Notes under the pieces: generated by a model
Seen by the model: only the letters and a program-made list of their open reading frames with translations
Databases searched by the model: none
What the model was told of the DNA's origin: nothing
DNA from: a virus
Direction: 5' to 3' (one strand)
Virus record (IMG/VR): IMGVR_UViG_3300008267_011834
Span: 1 to 25,494 of that record
Length of the DNA stretch: 25,494 bases
Position numbers and translations under genes: made by a program
Part shown: piece by piece, positions 1 through 6,811 of the stretch
Numbering within the stretch: the stretch's first letter is position 1
Layout of the letters: each line of letters starts with the position of its first letter

Positions 1-590
1 TATTGATTTAAACGTGAACCACCTGCTTTAACATCACGCATTACTGATTCTTGATATGTAGTAAACATATCTTTTTCTCCAGATTTAAGTGTTGATTCTA
101 CTTTATCAAGTAACATCATTACGTGACCTTTAACATCTTTAGCTTCAGCAACTTGTTCTGGGCGTTCTGGGAGCATTGCAAATTTACCTTTTAAATGAGC
201 TAAAGACATTTCTAAATCCTCAGCCATTCTTCCAATACCGTCGTTTTTAACAGTAATCCATTCTTCGTTTTCATTATCCCAGATGTAACCAAAATCACCA
301 CCAACACCATCAATTTCTTCAGCGATTACCATCATAGCATCATTGAAATTATCAGGTAGTTGAATTACACCTGCTTTTTCTTTATTTTTAGCTTCCCACT
401 CTCCGGTTTCACCATCTAAAAATGAGATATATCCTACATTAGCAATTTCTTCTGCTTTAGCATCACTATCGTAAAATGTTTCTAATCCTTTACCTAAATT
501 TGAAGGATAACCATCATAGTGGTTGTATGTAGTAGTAAGTTTGGTATCACCATTTGTGTCCAAATATCCAATTAACGCTCTTGTAGCCAT
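1..590 (-). CDS. Hypothetical protein, C-terminus cut by window edge
   Basis: The reading frame is open from an ATG at 590 to the left edge, giving at least 196 residues. The protein begins MATRALIGYLDTNGDTKLTT and has an acidic, Asp/Gly/Asn-rich N-terminal half with Tyr/Gly motifs (YNHYDGYPSN near residue 22, GYISFLDGETGEW near 55). The later part (EDLEMSLAHLKGKF, then MMLLDKVESTLKSGEKD) looks helical. No signal peptide or membrane segment is visible. I do not recognise a family. The start is the only ATG close to the 30-nt gap behind the next gene and is preceded by an A-rich stretch. It is the last gene of the run in this window and its true end lies outside. Confidence 0.75.
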   Translation of the reverse strand, partial: MATRALIGYLDTNGDTKLTTTYNHYDGYPSNLGKGLETFYDSDAKAEEIANVGYISFLDGETGEWEAKNKEKAGVIQLPDNFNDAMMVIAEEIDGVGGDFGYIWDNENEEWITVKNDGIGRMAEDLEMSLAHLKGKFAMLPERPEQVAEAKDVKGHVMMLLDKVESTLKSGEKDMFTTYQESVMRDVKAGGSRLNQ

Positions 591-620
591 TTTTTGTTAT
601 TTAATTATATGTGATAAATA

Positions 621-1049
621 TTACAAAGAATACTTAGATTTAAAGGAATCGATAAATGTCTCACCAACTCCTAATTCTAAAATAATAGATGTTTCTGGAA
701 TACCTGGTAGTGATGGGGCTGTTAAAATATAATCAACATTTTCATTCCACCAAATTTTCATTTTAGTTTTAGCATTTGAACGTTCTGATGTTTTAAACAC
801 CATTACTACAGGTTGCTTATTATAAGCTTTACCTTTTTCAACTTTAACTTTTTCGTGTTTATAATCTTTAGGGTAGGTAATTTCGGTTTTATAAGGACCG
901 TTGTTGTTTTTACTTTTATCATAGTAAAAAACTGTTTTACGTCCCAACTCTGGTTTGGTTGGTACCTCATGAAAAATCATTTCCCATTTTTCTCTAGGTT
1001 CAGCATTTCCTTCTGCTGGCCTACCTCTACGTTCTGTTTTTATTTCCAT
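621..1049 (-). CDS. Hypothetical protein with AT-hook-like N-terminus
   Basis: This encodes 142 residues. The ATG at 1049 (MEIKTERRGRP) is preferred over an upstream ATG at 1139 because it follows the conserved AAGGTTATG start context and a strong promoter, and because the longer form would run deep into the HNH gene. Residues 6-11 (ERRGRP) resemble an AT-hook DNA-binding core. The middle is rich in Lys and Tyr, and the C-terminal third is hydrophobic with Pro/Gly turns (APSLPGIPETSIILELGVGE). No catalytic motif is recognised. The AT-hook reading is a suggestion from one short motif only. Confidence 0.7.
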   Translation of the reverse strand: MEIKTERRGRPAEGNAEPREKWEMIFHEVPTKPELGRKTVFYYDKSKNNNGPYKTEITYPKDYKHEKVKVEKGKAYNKQPVVMVFKTSERSNAKTKMKIWWNENVDYILTAPSLPGIPETSIILELGVGETFIDSFKSKYSL

Positions 1050-1082
1050 AACCTTTATTTCTTTATATTGTAAATATACGAA
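1046..1082 (-). repeat. 37-bp direct repeat, copy 1
   Basis: These 37 bases are identical to 1940-1976. The repeat holds the start codon context (AAGGTTATGG) of the downstream gene, an A/T-rich leader, and the -7 half of a promoter (CGTATATTTAC). The two copies enclose the HNH and SWIM genes, with a period of 894 bp. A recombination between copies would remove exactly those two genes and leave one promoter intact. Confidence 0.9.
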
Positions 1083-1479
1083 CAGGATCTGTGGTATCCA
1101 AATCTTTTCTATATTTTTTATTAATATAGTCGCCTTCATTATATGATTTTATAATGTGGCACATCTTACATAAGAGTTGATAATTTGATGGTTGCTCGCC
1201 TTCTGGTGTACCTTTAATAGCTGGATTAATATGGTCAACATCCATAGCTGTAATAATAGCTTTTAATTCAGCATTTTTATAGTGATTAACCATATCTAAA
1301 CTACAATGCTCACAAATTAAATCGTTATTTACTACTTTTTCTACTTTATACATTAACCAAGGACGTACAGGTGCATTAGCAGCATATTTTTTATACTGGA
1401 TATGTACATTACAATATTTTAAATATTGTCCATTTTTACCTTTTTTAGTTTCGTTATTACACCAAGAAACTTTACACAT
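1063..1479 (-). CDS. HNH endonuclease (likely free-standing homing type)
   Basis: This is a 138-residue protein. The HNH core is intact: C56-x2-C59, then D-V-D-H-I-N at 80-85 with the catalytic-type His83, Asn99 in NYQLLC, and C104-x2-C107-H108. A second Cys/His cluster at the N-terminus (C2, C7, C23, H26) could bind another zinc. HNH enzymes of this type make double-strand breaks or nicks in DNA, and in T4-like phages such genes often behave as mobile homing endonucleases. The start codon abuts the stop of the SWIM gene. The C-terminal residues are encoded within promoter P1, and the gene lies between the 37-bp direct repeats. Confidence 0.85.
   Translation of the reverse strand: MCKVSWCNNETKKGKNGQYLKYCNVHIQYKKYAANAPVRPWLMYKVEKVVNNDLICEHCSLDMVNHYKNAELKAIITAMDVDHINPAIKGTPEGEQPSNYQLLCKMCHIIKSYNEGDYINKKYRKDLDTTDPVRIFTI
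1070..1102 (-). promoter_or_regulatory. Bacteroidota-type promoter P1
   Basis: Read on the minus strand, TTTG at 1102-1099 is followed after exactly 20 nt by TATATTTAC at 1078-1070. The wider match to the other promoters in this window includes GGATACC at the upstream box and TTCG just before TATATT. This agrees with the known Bacteroidota layout TTTG-N19-21-TAnnTTTG apart from the last bases. It lies across the 3' end of the HNH gene and would drive the gene starting at 1049. Confidence 0.75.
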
Positions 1480-1943
1480 TATAGTCCTAATTTTTGCCTA
1501 ACTTCTTTCATGTGCTTACATTGTCTATCTTTTGCTCGATATTGACCAGCACAATTACATTTTACTTTATCACCTGTTACTCGAACAACATAAAAACTAC
1601 CAGGTTCACTTTTTGATTCAAATTTATATTCTGTTGTTGTTGGCTTTGAATCTTCTGGTTGACGTGTTTTTTTAATTTCAGGTTTAATCCATTCAATATC
1701 ATTCAATGTAGTTTCAGGTAATACTTCCATCCAAGCAGGTACAATATATGTTTTACCTGTTGTTGGTGAATGGATTATTGTTGGTGGTAATATTGGGTGT
1801 TCATAAGTGTATTTAAAACGACTTACACCAACTACTTTACCAAAACCAGGACCGTGTGAGAATGGTTTACCATCAGGCAAAGCAATAATGCGATGTCTCC
1901 AATTACCATACTTGTTTAAATTACTAAATTTCCAGAGTGCCAT
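1479..1943 (-). CDS. SWIM zinc-finger protein
   Basis: This encodes 154 residues. The C-terminus carries a SWIM-type zinc motif, C-N-C at about 134-136 and C-K-H at about 147-149 (CNCAGQYRAKDRQCKHMKEV), the pattern CxCx(n)CxH found in proteins that bind DNA or partner proteins. The N-terminal 80 residues (WKFSNLNKYGNWRHRIIALP) are Trp/Gly/Pro-rich and not recognised. The start has the AAGGTTATG context directly behind promoter P2. The single-nt overlap with the HNH gene downstream suggests the two are co-expressed. Whether it binds DNA or works with the HNH enzyme is unknown. Confidence 0.75.
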   Translation of the reverse strand: MALWKFSNLNKYGNWRHRIIALPDGKPFSHGPGFGKVVGVSRFKYTYEHPILPPTIIHSPTTGKTYIVPAWMEVLPETTLNDIEWIKPEIKKTRQPEDSKPTTTEYKFESKSEPGSFYVVRVTGDKVKCNCAGQYRAKDRQCKHMKEVRQKLGL

Positions 1944-1976
1944 AACCTTTATTTCTTTATATTGTAAATATACGAA
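1940..1976 (-). repeat. 37-bp direct repeat, copy 2
   Basis: This copy is identical to 1046-1082. Similarity continues as promoter-like sequence further upstream (TTTGGA.ACC), but the spacer between the two boxes differs, so perfect identity ends at the -7 side. It marks the upstream edge of the SWIM-HNH pair. Confidence 0.9.
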
Positions 1977-1996
1977 AGGTATTTACGGTCTCCAAA
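1964..1996 (-). promoter_or_regulatory. Bacteroidota-type promoter P2
   Basis: TTTG at 1996-1993 (minus strand), a 20-nt spacer, then TATATTTAC at 1972-1964. The upstream box overlaps the last codons of the methyltransferase gene ending at 1983. It should drive the SWIM and HNH genes. The leader from the -7 box to the ATG is about 20 nt of A/T-rich sequence. Confidence 0.75.
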
Positions 1997-2597
1997 TCCC
2001 TATGCCACCAAAGTGTTCTTTTTCTCCAAAACACGTTATTTTACCAGAAGATTTAATAGTAACTATATTAGTTTTTGAACCATATGGTATATCTTGCCAA
2101 AATCTATATACTTCACCACCAGCACCATCTCTGAATATATGTTCAGGGTCAATGTCATGAAATACTATACAACCACGTGGTGATAATAATTCTTGGTATA
2201 ATTCAAAATCACGTCGTACACCTTCATATGAATGGTCCCCATCAATAAAAATCAAATCATATTGTGGACAAAATTCTTTAACTTGGTTTTTAGTTTCTTC
2301 AGTTTGTGAATCAGCTATAAACAATTTAAAATCTTCATTATACATCATATAATGAGACCAAATTGTACGTCCATTATCCTCTAAATCAACAGCAACTTTT
2401 TTACCTGTTGAAAGTTGAGACATAATATGAAATGAGCTACCTTTAAAACCAATTTCTAAAACATTATGTGCTTGGAATCCTTTAAGCCAATAAGCAAATG
2501 TAGTTATTTCTTCATATACTTGTTGAAATAAAGTAGGGGCAACTAAAAAATCCTTAACATGATAATTAATTAAATCTTCTATATTTACGTCTTTCAT
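1983..2597 (-). CDS. Class I SAM-dependent methyltransferase
   Basis: This 204-residue protein has a Rossmann-type methyltransferase layout: NVLEIGFKGSSFHIM (about 45-59) is the motif I/glycine loop, DLIFIDGDHSYEGVRRD (about 115-131) is the post-motif strand typical of Methyltransf_24 proteins, and RGCIVFHDIDPE follows. Members methylate small molecules, sugars or antibiotics; the acceptor cannot be read from the sequence. It shares a 1-nt TAATG junction with the FkbM methyltransferase and is preceded by a sugar kinase, so a role in modifying a phage- or host-made glycan is a reasonable inference. Confidence 0.85.
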   Translation of the reverse strand: MKDVNIEDLINYHVKDFLVAPTLFQQVYEEITTFAYWLKGFQAHNVLEIGFKGSSFHIMSQLSTGKKVAVDLEDNGRTIWSHYMMYNEDFKLFIADSQTEETKNQVKEFCPQYDLIFIDGDHSYEGVRRDFELYQELLSPRGCIVFHDIDPEHIFRDGAGGEVYRFWQDIPYGSKTNIVTIKSSGKITCFGEKEHFGGIGIWRP

Positions 2598-3547
2598 TAT
2601 CTATAAAATAAAATTGTACCATTTTCACTATTTATTTCACATCCAGATTCAAATTTAAATTTAAATCCTAATGAACCCATTCTATTAATTACTTGTTCAA
2701 GTTTACCATCAGGCCAGTGATATTCTAAAAGAAATTTATCTGTAATTTCAAATACATTGTTAGGTGTACTATCTAATACTTCCCATTCACTACCTTCAAT
2801 ATCTATCTTTAGTAAATTAATATTATCCCATCCTGTTTGTTCTACTAGTTTTTCTAATGTTGTTGTAGGTACAGTTTTAGAATTTGGACTATCATAATTA
2901 CTGAATTCACTATCTTGGAAATTTAAACTATTTACTAATGGATTATCTTCTTTCCAATATAATTCCATTTCTCCTTCACTACTATAAAGTGCTTTAGGAA
3001 CAATAGTAACTTGTGGATAATATGAAAAATTACTAATTAATGCTTTAATACTTCTATCATCACATTCAACTGTAAATACTTCTTCAGCACCTTTATTAAG
3101 CATGTATTTAGTAAATAAACCAATACTTCCACCGGCATCAATTACTCGTTTACATCCTTCTAAATCAAATTCTTTATATCTATCCCAAACAAAAAATTCT
3201 CTATAGTTTACAAACACTGGATGATAAAAATCATTCATATCTTGTTTGTTTTTATACATTTCAGTGTATCTAAGACGTACAAATTGTCTGTCAAGAATTT
3301 TACCTTCATCTACTAATTCAAAACTAAACCCACCAAAGTCAGGTTGTTGGAAATCAAAAGCAAATTTTGGAATTGGAATAAAGAAAATATGTAATCCAGG
3401 TTGGACATCCCAAATTTTCATTTTGTAAATAGTAGTATCTAGATCAATATCTTTTACTACAAAAAACCCATTTTTTACTGGGTGGTTAATTCTGATGTCA
3501 AATTTTTGTTCATCAAAATTGTAACTAATTAATTCAAATTTATTCAT
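2597..3547 (-). CDS. FkbM-family methyltransferase
   Basis: This encodes 316 residues. The methyltransferase domain fills the C-terminal two thirds: RVIDAGGSIGLFTKYMLNKG (motif I), VFTVECDDRS (acidic residue for the SAM ribose), NLLKIDIEGSEWEVLDS (FkbM signature KxDxEGxE) and LLEYHWPDGKLEQVI. The N-terminal ~110 residues form a beta-rich region with no family that I recognise. FkbM enzymes usually O-methylate sugars or polyketides. The gene overlaps the kinase upstream by ATGA and the next methyltransferase downstream by one base, so the three are probably translationally coupled. Confidence 0.88.
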   Translation of the reverse strand: MNKFELISYNFDEQKFDIRINHPVKNGFFVVKDIDLDTTIYKMKIWDVQPGLHIFFIPIPKFAFDFQQPDFGGFSFELVDEGKILDRQFVRLRYTEMYKNKQDMNDFYHPVFVNYREFFVWDRYKEFDLEGCKRVIDAGGSIGLFTKYMLNKGAEEVFTVECDDRSIKALISNFSYYPQVTIVPKALYSSEGEMELYWKEDNPLVNSLNFQDSEFSNYDSPNSKTVPTTTLEKLVEQTGWDNINLLKIDIEGSEWEVLDSTPNNVFEITDKFLLEYHWPDGKLEQVINRMGSLGFKFKFESGCEINSENGTILFYR

Positions 3548-4278
3548 GGTGTTGCTACTCCTCTTTTATTTACTACATTGGATGCCATTTGGTTAGCATA
3601 ATCTATTGCCTCAACAACATTTAAACAAGAATAATAATCTAAAGCAAATGCTGCTACAAATGTATCACCTGCTCCTGAAACGTCTATTGTTTGTTGAGGA
3701 TTATTTTGTGGTATTATTTTATCTTGATATGATGCTCCTTTATCTCCTAAAGTTACAATTAAACCAGAATGATTTATACCTAAATTATTTTTATATTCTG
3801 TTTCATTTAATTTAATAAATGAAAAATCTTCAATAATTTCATTACTTAATTTGCGTTTACTATCTAAAATAGATAATTTAGATTTTTTAGATATAGCTTT
3901 AAGATGAGAATTATTCAAAAATCCTTTATTATAATCACTTACAATTACTATATCTGCTTCTGCTAATAAAACATCCATTTTTGGAGTCCATTGTAGGTCT
4001 GAGATATGTTCTTCACCTTCATCAACTCTAATAAACATGTGATTTGTTTTAATATCAACGTAACGAGTTTTTGTAATATGCTCCGGTTGATTTATAATAG
4101 AAACGATACTATCCGGTTGTAGTGATTTAATATTAGCAACAACATTCCCAGCCATTCCTGGGTTTTCTGTTGTTTTAATTGGATTTAATATGGGTATTGG
4201 GGCTTCTGGTGAAAGTCTGTTTATAGAACTATAAACAAATTTATCAACACATGTTTCCCCTATCACTACTATTTTCAT
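3544..4278 (-). CDS. PfkB-family sugar kinase, RfaE/HldE kinase-domain-like
   Basis: This 244-residue protein starts MKIVVIGETCVDKFVYSS and contains the RfaE-like run RLSPEAPIPIL (21-31), the glycine-rich substrate loop NPGMAGNVVAN (39-49), SDYNKGF (114-120) and the PfkB signature DVSGAGDTF (199-207) with catalytic-type Asp205. RfaE1/HldE kinases phosphorylate D-glycero-D-manno-heptose-7-phosphate on the way to ADP-heptose for LPS; the substrate here may be heptose-7-P or a related sugar. It is shorter than the bacterial kinase domain (about 320), so lid or dimer loops may be trimmed. The AAGGTTATG start context supports 4278; it overlaps the preceding small gene by 35 nt. Confidence 0.85.
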   Translation of the reverse strand: MKIVVIGETCVDKFVYSSINRLSPEAPIPILNPIKTTENPGMAGNVVANIKSLQPDSIVSIINQPEHITKTRYVDIKTNHMFIRVDEGEEHISDLQWTPKMDVLLAEADIVIVSDYNKGFLNNSHLKAISKKSKLSILDSKRKLSNEIIEDFSFIKLNETEYKNNLGINHSGLIVTLGDKGASYQDKIIPQNNPQQTIDVSGAGDTFVAAFALDYYSCLNVVEAIDYANQMASNVVNKRGVATP

Positions 4279-4435
4279 AACCTTCTTTTTCGATTTCTTC
4301 TTTTATTAATTGAATATCTAAAGTTAGAGCGATACAAAGTCTTTTTAATGCTCCCCAATCGTTTATAGCTATATTAACTAAAACATCATCTGGGATTGAG
4401 TCAAAAAATGATAATGCGCTCAATTTAGTCTTCAT
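4244..4435 (-). CDS. Small hypothetical protein
   Basis: This encodes 63 residues, starting at ATG 4435 (MKTKLSALSFFDSIPDD). A GTG two codons upstream would add only two residues and is less likely. The protein looks mainly helical (DVLVNIAINDWGALKRLCIALTLDIQLIKEEIEKE) and mildly acidic. It overlaps the 42-residue gene upstream by 11 nt and the sugar kinase downstream by 35 nt, an arrangement typical of phage operons. An AGGTGA stretch lies just ahead of the ATG. I do not recognise a family. Confidence 0.6.
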   Translation of the reverse strand: MKTKLSALSFFDSIPDDVLVNIAINDWGALKRLCIALTLDIQLIKEEIEKEGYENSSDRGNMC

Positions 4436-4553
4436 CTTCACCTAAAATAGACTTTAACCAAGTTGGTTGTTTTTTCTTTTTAGGTTTAATTTTACGATCA
4501 GCGATCCAAATTTTAAGAGTTTCTACTCGTTGGCGGTTGCTTGTCTTACTCAT
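4425..4553 (-). CDS. Small basic hypothetical protein (42 aa)
   Basis: This short frame reads MSKTSNRQRVETLKIWIADR, then a Lys/Pro-rich stretch, then WLKSILGEDED. It starts in the TAAGTTATG context shared by many genes here. The basic body with a short acidic tail could bind nucleic acid or a partner protein, but no family is recognised. The stop falls inside the next gene. Confidence 0.6.
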   Translation of the reverse strand: MSKTSNRQRVETLKIWIADRKIKPKKKKQPTWLKSILGEDED

Positions 4554-4574
4554 AACTTAATTTATTTTTGATTG

Positions 4575-4715
4575 TTATCCTTGTCCTACGCTAGGTTTTT
4601 TATAATTAGTTGCGTTTTTAGCTTTAGAAGTTTTTGTTTTAGCATGAACTCCTGGTCTTGTAACTTTAACTTTTTCTTTTTTAGCTACTGCGGTTTGTGT
4701 TTTAGTTTTTGCCAT
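4575..4715 (-). CDS. Small, highly basic hypothetical protein (46 aa)
   Basis: This frame begins MAKTKTQTAVAKKEKVKVTR and ends with ATNYKKPSVGQG. Nearly a third of its residues are Lys or Arg and there are almost no acidic residues. The RPGVHAKTKTSKAKNATNYKKPSVGQG type of tail resembles tiny basic proteins that I recall from marine T4-like phages, function unknown. It follows a 7-bp hairpin and an A-rich leader. Nucleic-acid binding is a guess from charge alone. Confidence 0.6.
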   Translation of the reverse strand: MAKTKTQTAVAKKEKVKVTRPGVHAKTKTSKAKNATNYKKPSVGQG

Positions 4716-4721
4716 TGAATG

Positions 4722-4743
4722 ATTGGGGTTTTTATACCCCAAT
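4722..4743 (-). promoter_or_regulatory. Intergenic hairpin upstream of the 46-aa gene
   Basis: A perfect 7-bp stem (ATTGGGG / CCCCAAT) with an 8-nt A/T loop sits between the glucosaminidase stop (4749) and the ATG at 4715. No U-tract follows on the minus strand, so it is not a classic intrinsic terminator. It could be an RNA-stability or processing hairpin, or could affect access to the start codon 6 nt downstream. Confidence 0.4.
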
Positions 4744-4748
4744 ACATA

Positions 4749-5312
4749 TCAAAACAAGTCTTTAAGTTTCTCTTTTTCAACTACATTTTTAAGTACTTGA
4801 ACATAATTTCCAGCTTCAGCATAATTTTGGCTTAAGTAGGCATAGTAATCTTCTTCAGTACTAATTCCACCTAAATACCTACACTGATAAAAAGCATAGT
4901 CATAAACTGATTGGTACCAATCATCATAATAAGCATGACCATTTTGAGTACCATTAGCTGTATTAATTCGAACTGTTGCTTGTTTCATTCCAAACAAGTT
5001 GTGGTTTTCTTTAAATACATTACTTGTCCAATGTCCAGTTTCAATAATTGATTGGGCCATTACAATGTGAGGGAATTTTACATTTAATCGTTCAAGTTCA
5101 GCAGCAAATTTTTCTTGAGTAAACTTGTTTTTTTCAGCAGCTAAATTTACTACCAACAATTCTCTTTCTCGCTCATCTAATGCTTTGATTCTAAGTAAAC
5201 GTCCAGCACTAAACGAAATAAGTGATACCACAATAACTGTTCCTAGAGCAATTTTGTGGGCCAATTTGGTTTTAACAAATTGTAGTTTGTTTGGGTCGTA
5301 TTTATAAAACAT
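4749..5312 (-). CDS. Membrane-anchored glucosaminidase (FlgJ/endo-GlcNAcase type)
   Basis: This encodes 187 residues. One hydrophobic segment (about 21-40, IALGTVIVVSLISFSAGRLL) after a basic N-terminus suggests a type II membrane anchor. A short helical linker follows, then a glucosaminidase domain (about 65-187): PHIVMAQSIIETGHW with catalytic-type Glu91, KENHNLFGMK (101-110), YDDWYQSVYDYAFY, and LSQNYAEAGNYVQVL. Such enzymes cleave glycosidic bonds in peptidoglycan. In a phage it would serve host lysis (a signal-anchor endolysin) or wall modification. It is expressed from promoter P3 with the AAAGTTATG start. No holin is recognised next to it. Confidence 0.85.
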   Translation of the reverse strand: MFYKYDPNKLQFVKTKLAHKIALGTVIVVSLISFSAGRLLRIKALDERERELLVVNLAAEKNKFTQEKFAAELERLNVKFPHIVMAQSIIETGHWTSNVFKENHNLFGMKQATVRINTANGTQNGHAYYDDWYQSVYDYAFYQCRYLGGISTEEDYYAYLSQNYAEAGNYVQVLKNVVEKEKLKDLF

Positions 5313-5327
5313 AACTTTTTTATTTGC

Positions 5328-5360
5328 GTGAATATACGAACAATAGTTCGGGTATCCAAA
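5328..5360 (-). promoter_or_regulatory. Bacteroidota-type promoter P3
   Basis: TTTG at 5360-5357 (minus strand) with GGATACC, a 20-nt spacer ending TTCG, then TATATTCAC at 5336-5328. It lies between the 101-aa gene (stop at 5362) and the glucosaminidase, giving a leader of roughly 15-20 nt (AAATAAAAAAGTT) before the ATG at 5312. Confidence 0.75.
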
Positions 5361-5361
5361 T

Positions 5362-5667
5362 TTATTTTATTACTTTTAAAGACTCTATGACTTTAGTGAT
5401 TTCAGCACATTTTTCATATAGTTCTTCTCTAACGTAGTATGGTAAATTTTCCTCTAATGTTTCAACAAAATGCTTACGTTCAACAGTAATATCATATATT
5501 TCGCCTTCTTCTAAGCAAGTAATAGATAAAACGTGTACGTGTTTTTTCTTTGAATTAACATTATCTAAAATACCTTCTACAATTGCTTGAGCAATTCTAA
5601 AGTCTTTGTTGTCTACTAACTCCTGAAATTCCTCAGTGTTATTAACTGTTATTTCTGTTGCTCTCAT
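5362..5667 (-). CDS. Hypothetical protein (101 aa)
   Basis: The protein begins MRATEITVNNTEEFQELVDN. It is acidic, with alternating helices and strands and a central His/Lys patch (KKKHVHVLSITC). No membrane segment, metal cluster or catalytic motif is evident. It follows the 62-aa gene by one base and precedes promoter P3, so it ends its transcription segment. Family not recognised. Confidence 0.65.
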   Translation of the reverse strand: MRATEITVNNTEEFQELVDNKDFRIAQAIVEGILDNVNSKKKHVHVLSITCLEEGEIYDITVERKHFVETLEENLPYYVREELYEKCAEITKVIESLKVIK

Positions 5668-5668
5668 A

Positions 5669-5857
5669 TTAAAATAAATCTAAAAATTTTGTGTTGATTT
5701 CTTTACCTTTTAATCTACTATTTTTTTCGTCTTTTTCTAACATTTTAGTAGTAAGATTTTCAAGGTGTTTGGATTTTTGGGCATCGTAGTCATTAACTAA
5801 CTTATCGTGCTTTTTGTTTTTACCCTTTTTGAGTAAAGGGATTCGTTTTGGTTTCAT
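5669..5857 (-). CDS. Small Lys-rich hypothetical protein (62 aa)
   Basis: This protein starts MKPKRIPLLKKGKNKKHDK and is very basic at the N-terminus and more balanced later, ending KFLDLF. It is likely helical from about residue 20. It overlaps the HTH/HNH-like gene by ATGA (start at 5857, upstream stop at 5854), which supports translation. No family is recognised. Confidence 0.6.
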   Translation of the reverse strand: MKPKRIPLLKKGKNKKHDKLVNDYDAQKSKHLENLTTKMLEKDEKNSRLKGKEINTKFLDLF

Positions 5858-6495
5858 ATTCTTGATATTAAATCTAACCCATCATCAACTGGTTTTGAAT
5901 CATATAAACCTAATTCTTTCAAACGTTGTTGAGTATAGTCGTCAACTTCCCAATCAACTTTTGATTCATTTTTGCTTACATGATCTTCTAGACCACCCAG
6001 CTGTTTGTCGGTAAATATATCTCCAATTTGTAGAAAATAATGATTGTAACATAACATTTCTAAATTTTCTAATCTATAATGCTGTTTATTACCATCTTTA
6101 AAATTTAAAATAAGAGGCATTTTATAATCTAATACTCGTCTTTCATGGAATCCACAAACAGAACATTCTTCTAATAAATAACCTTCTTGAATTAAGCGAT
6201 ATTTTATTTTAGCTGGATTGAATGATGATGGGTCGATTCTGCCTTCGATTAAATCTAATAATGCAAAATCCTTTCTTGGGTTACCGTTACTTAGGAATTT
6301 GGGAATCCCTTTACCACATTGGTTTTTATGTTTATCAAATAATACCTCACCGGTTTCAGCATCCTGGTAGAGTTTAGCCCATTTCTTAAAGTGAAGGTAA
6401 GAAACATTTAGGTAACGTGCTGCGGCTTTATTAGACTTTGTCTTATTCATTGCCGCCACTACCATTTCTTTAGATAGGGGTTTTGCTTTAGGCAT
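5854..6495 (-). CDS. Helix-turn-helix plus degenerate HNH-like protein
   Basis: This encodes 213 residues. Residues ~8-42 (VVAAMNKTKSNKAAARYLNV, then YLHFKKWAKLY) look like a helix-turn-helix. The C-terminal part has the HNH zinc scaffold C111-x2-C114 ... C149-x2-H152 and the usual PLxL...DGN..NYRLENLxxLCxN frame at 127-151. However, the segment normally reading L-D-H-I-D-G here reads L-N-F-K-D-G, so the catalytic His position is Phe132 and the preceding Asp is Asn. I therefore expect DNA binding but weak or no nuclease activity. It may be a regulator derived from a homing enzyme. It overlaps its neighbours by 1-4 nt. Confidence 0.7.
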   Translation of the reverse strand: MPKAKPLSKEMVVAAMNKTKSNKAAARYLNVSYLHFKKWAKLYQDAETGEVLFDKHKNQCGKGIPKFLSNGNPRKDFALLDLIEGRIDPSSFNPAKIKYRLIQEGYLLEECSVCGFHERRVLDYKMPLILNFKDGNKQHYRLENLEMLCYNHYFLQIGDIFTDKQLGGLEDHVSKNESKVDWEVDDYTQQRLKELGLYDSKPVDDGLDLISRI

Positions 6496-6806
6496 TATTC
6501 TTCTATTTTAACATCGCCTGGAGTTGGTAGATTATCATGTGAATCTTCATCTCCATTGTATTCTGCTTTAGGAGCACTAGAGGCAATTTTCCTCATTTTA
6601 TTTTCAGCGGCCATGTATTGTTGGTACTCATCGTGTTCCAAAAATATGGTTTCAACCCAAGTATGGTCACCTTCTCCTTTTAATAATGTTACTGCTCCTT
6701 TTTTCTGTACTGTTGAACACGGAACACATGTTACAGCATTTGGAATAATTTCTAATCGTTTTGGGTGGATTTGCTCACCACATCCTTTACAATATCTTAC
6801 ATTCAT
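6495..6806 (-). CDS. TraR/DksA-type C4 zinc-finger protein
   Basis: This encodes 103 residues. The N-terminus has C6-x2-C9 and C27-x2-C30 with the TraR/DksA-like text CKGCGEQIHPKRLEIIPNA followed by CVPC. The remaining ~70 residues are polar with an acidic tail (PTPGDVKIEE). DksA/TraR proteins act at the RNA polymerase secondary channel through a coiled coil, but a coiled coil is not evident here, so only the zinc finger is supported. A role in transcription or DNA binding is inferred. It starts in the AAAGTTATG context. Confidence 0.7.
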   Translation of the reverse strand: MNVRYCKGCGEQIHPKRLEIIPNAVTCVPCSTVQKKGAVTLLKGEGDHTWVETIFLEHDEYQQYMAAENKMRKIASSAPKAEYNGDEDSHDNLPTPGDVKIEE

Positions 6807-6811
6807 AACTT

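Noticed and set aside
523-732. Open frames on the plus strand, for example 523-732, 813-1073, 1807-2160 and 8729-8974.
   Set aside because: They lie opposite well-supported minus-strand genes, have low-complexity or hydrophobic text without motifs, and no start context.
5290-5300. A TATAAATA-like T4 late promoter match on the minus strand near the glucosaminidase start.
   Set aside because: It falls within the first codons of the gene (FYKYD), downstream of the start, so it cannot drive that gene; no other clear late-promoter match was seen.
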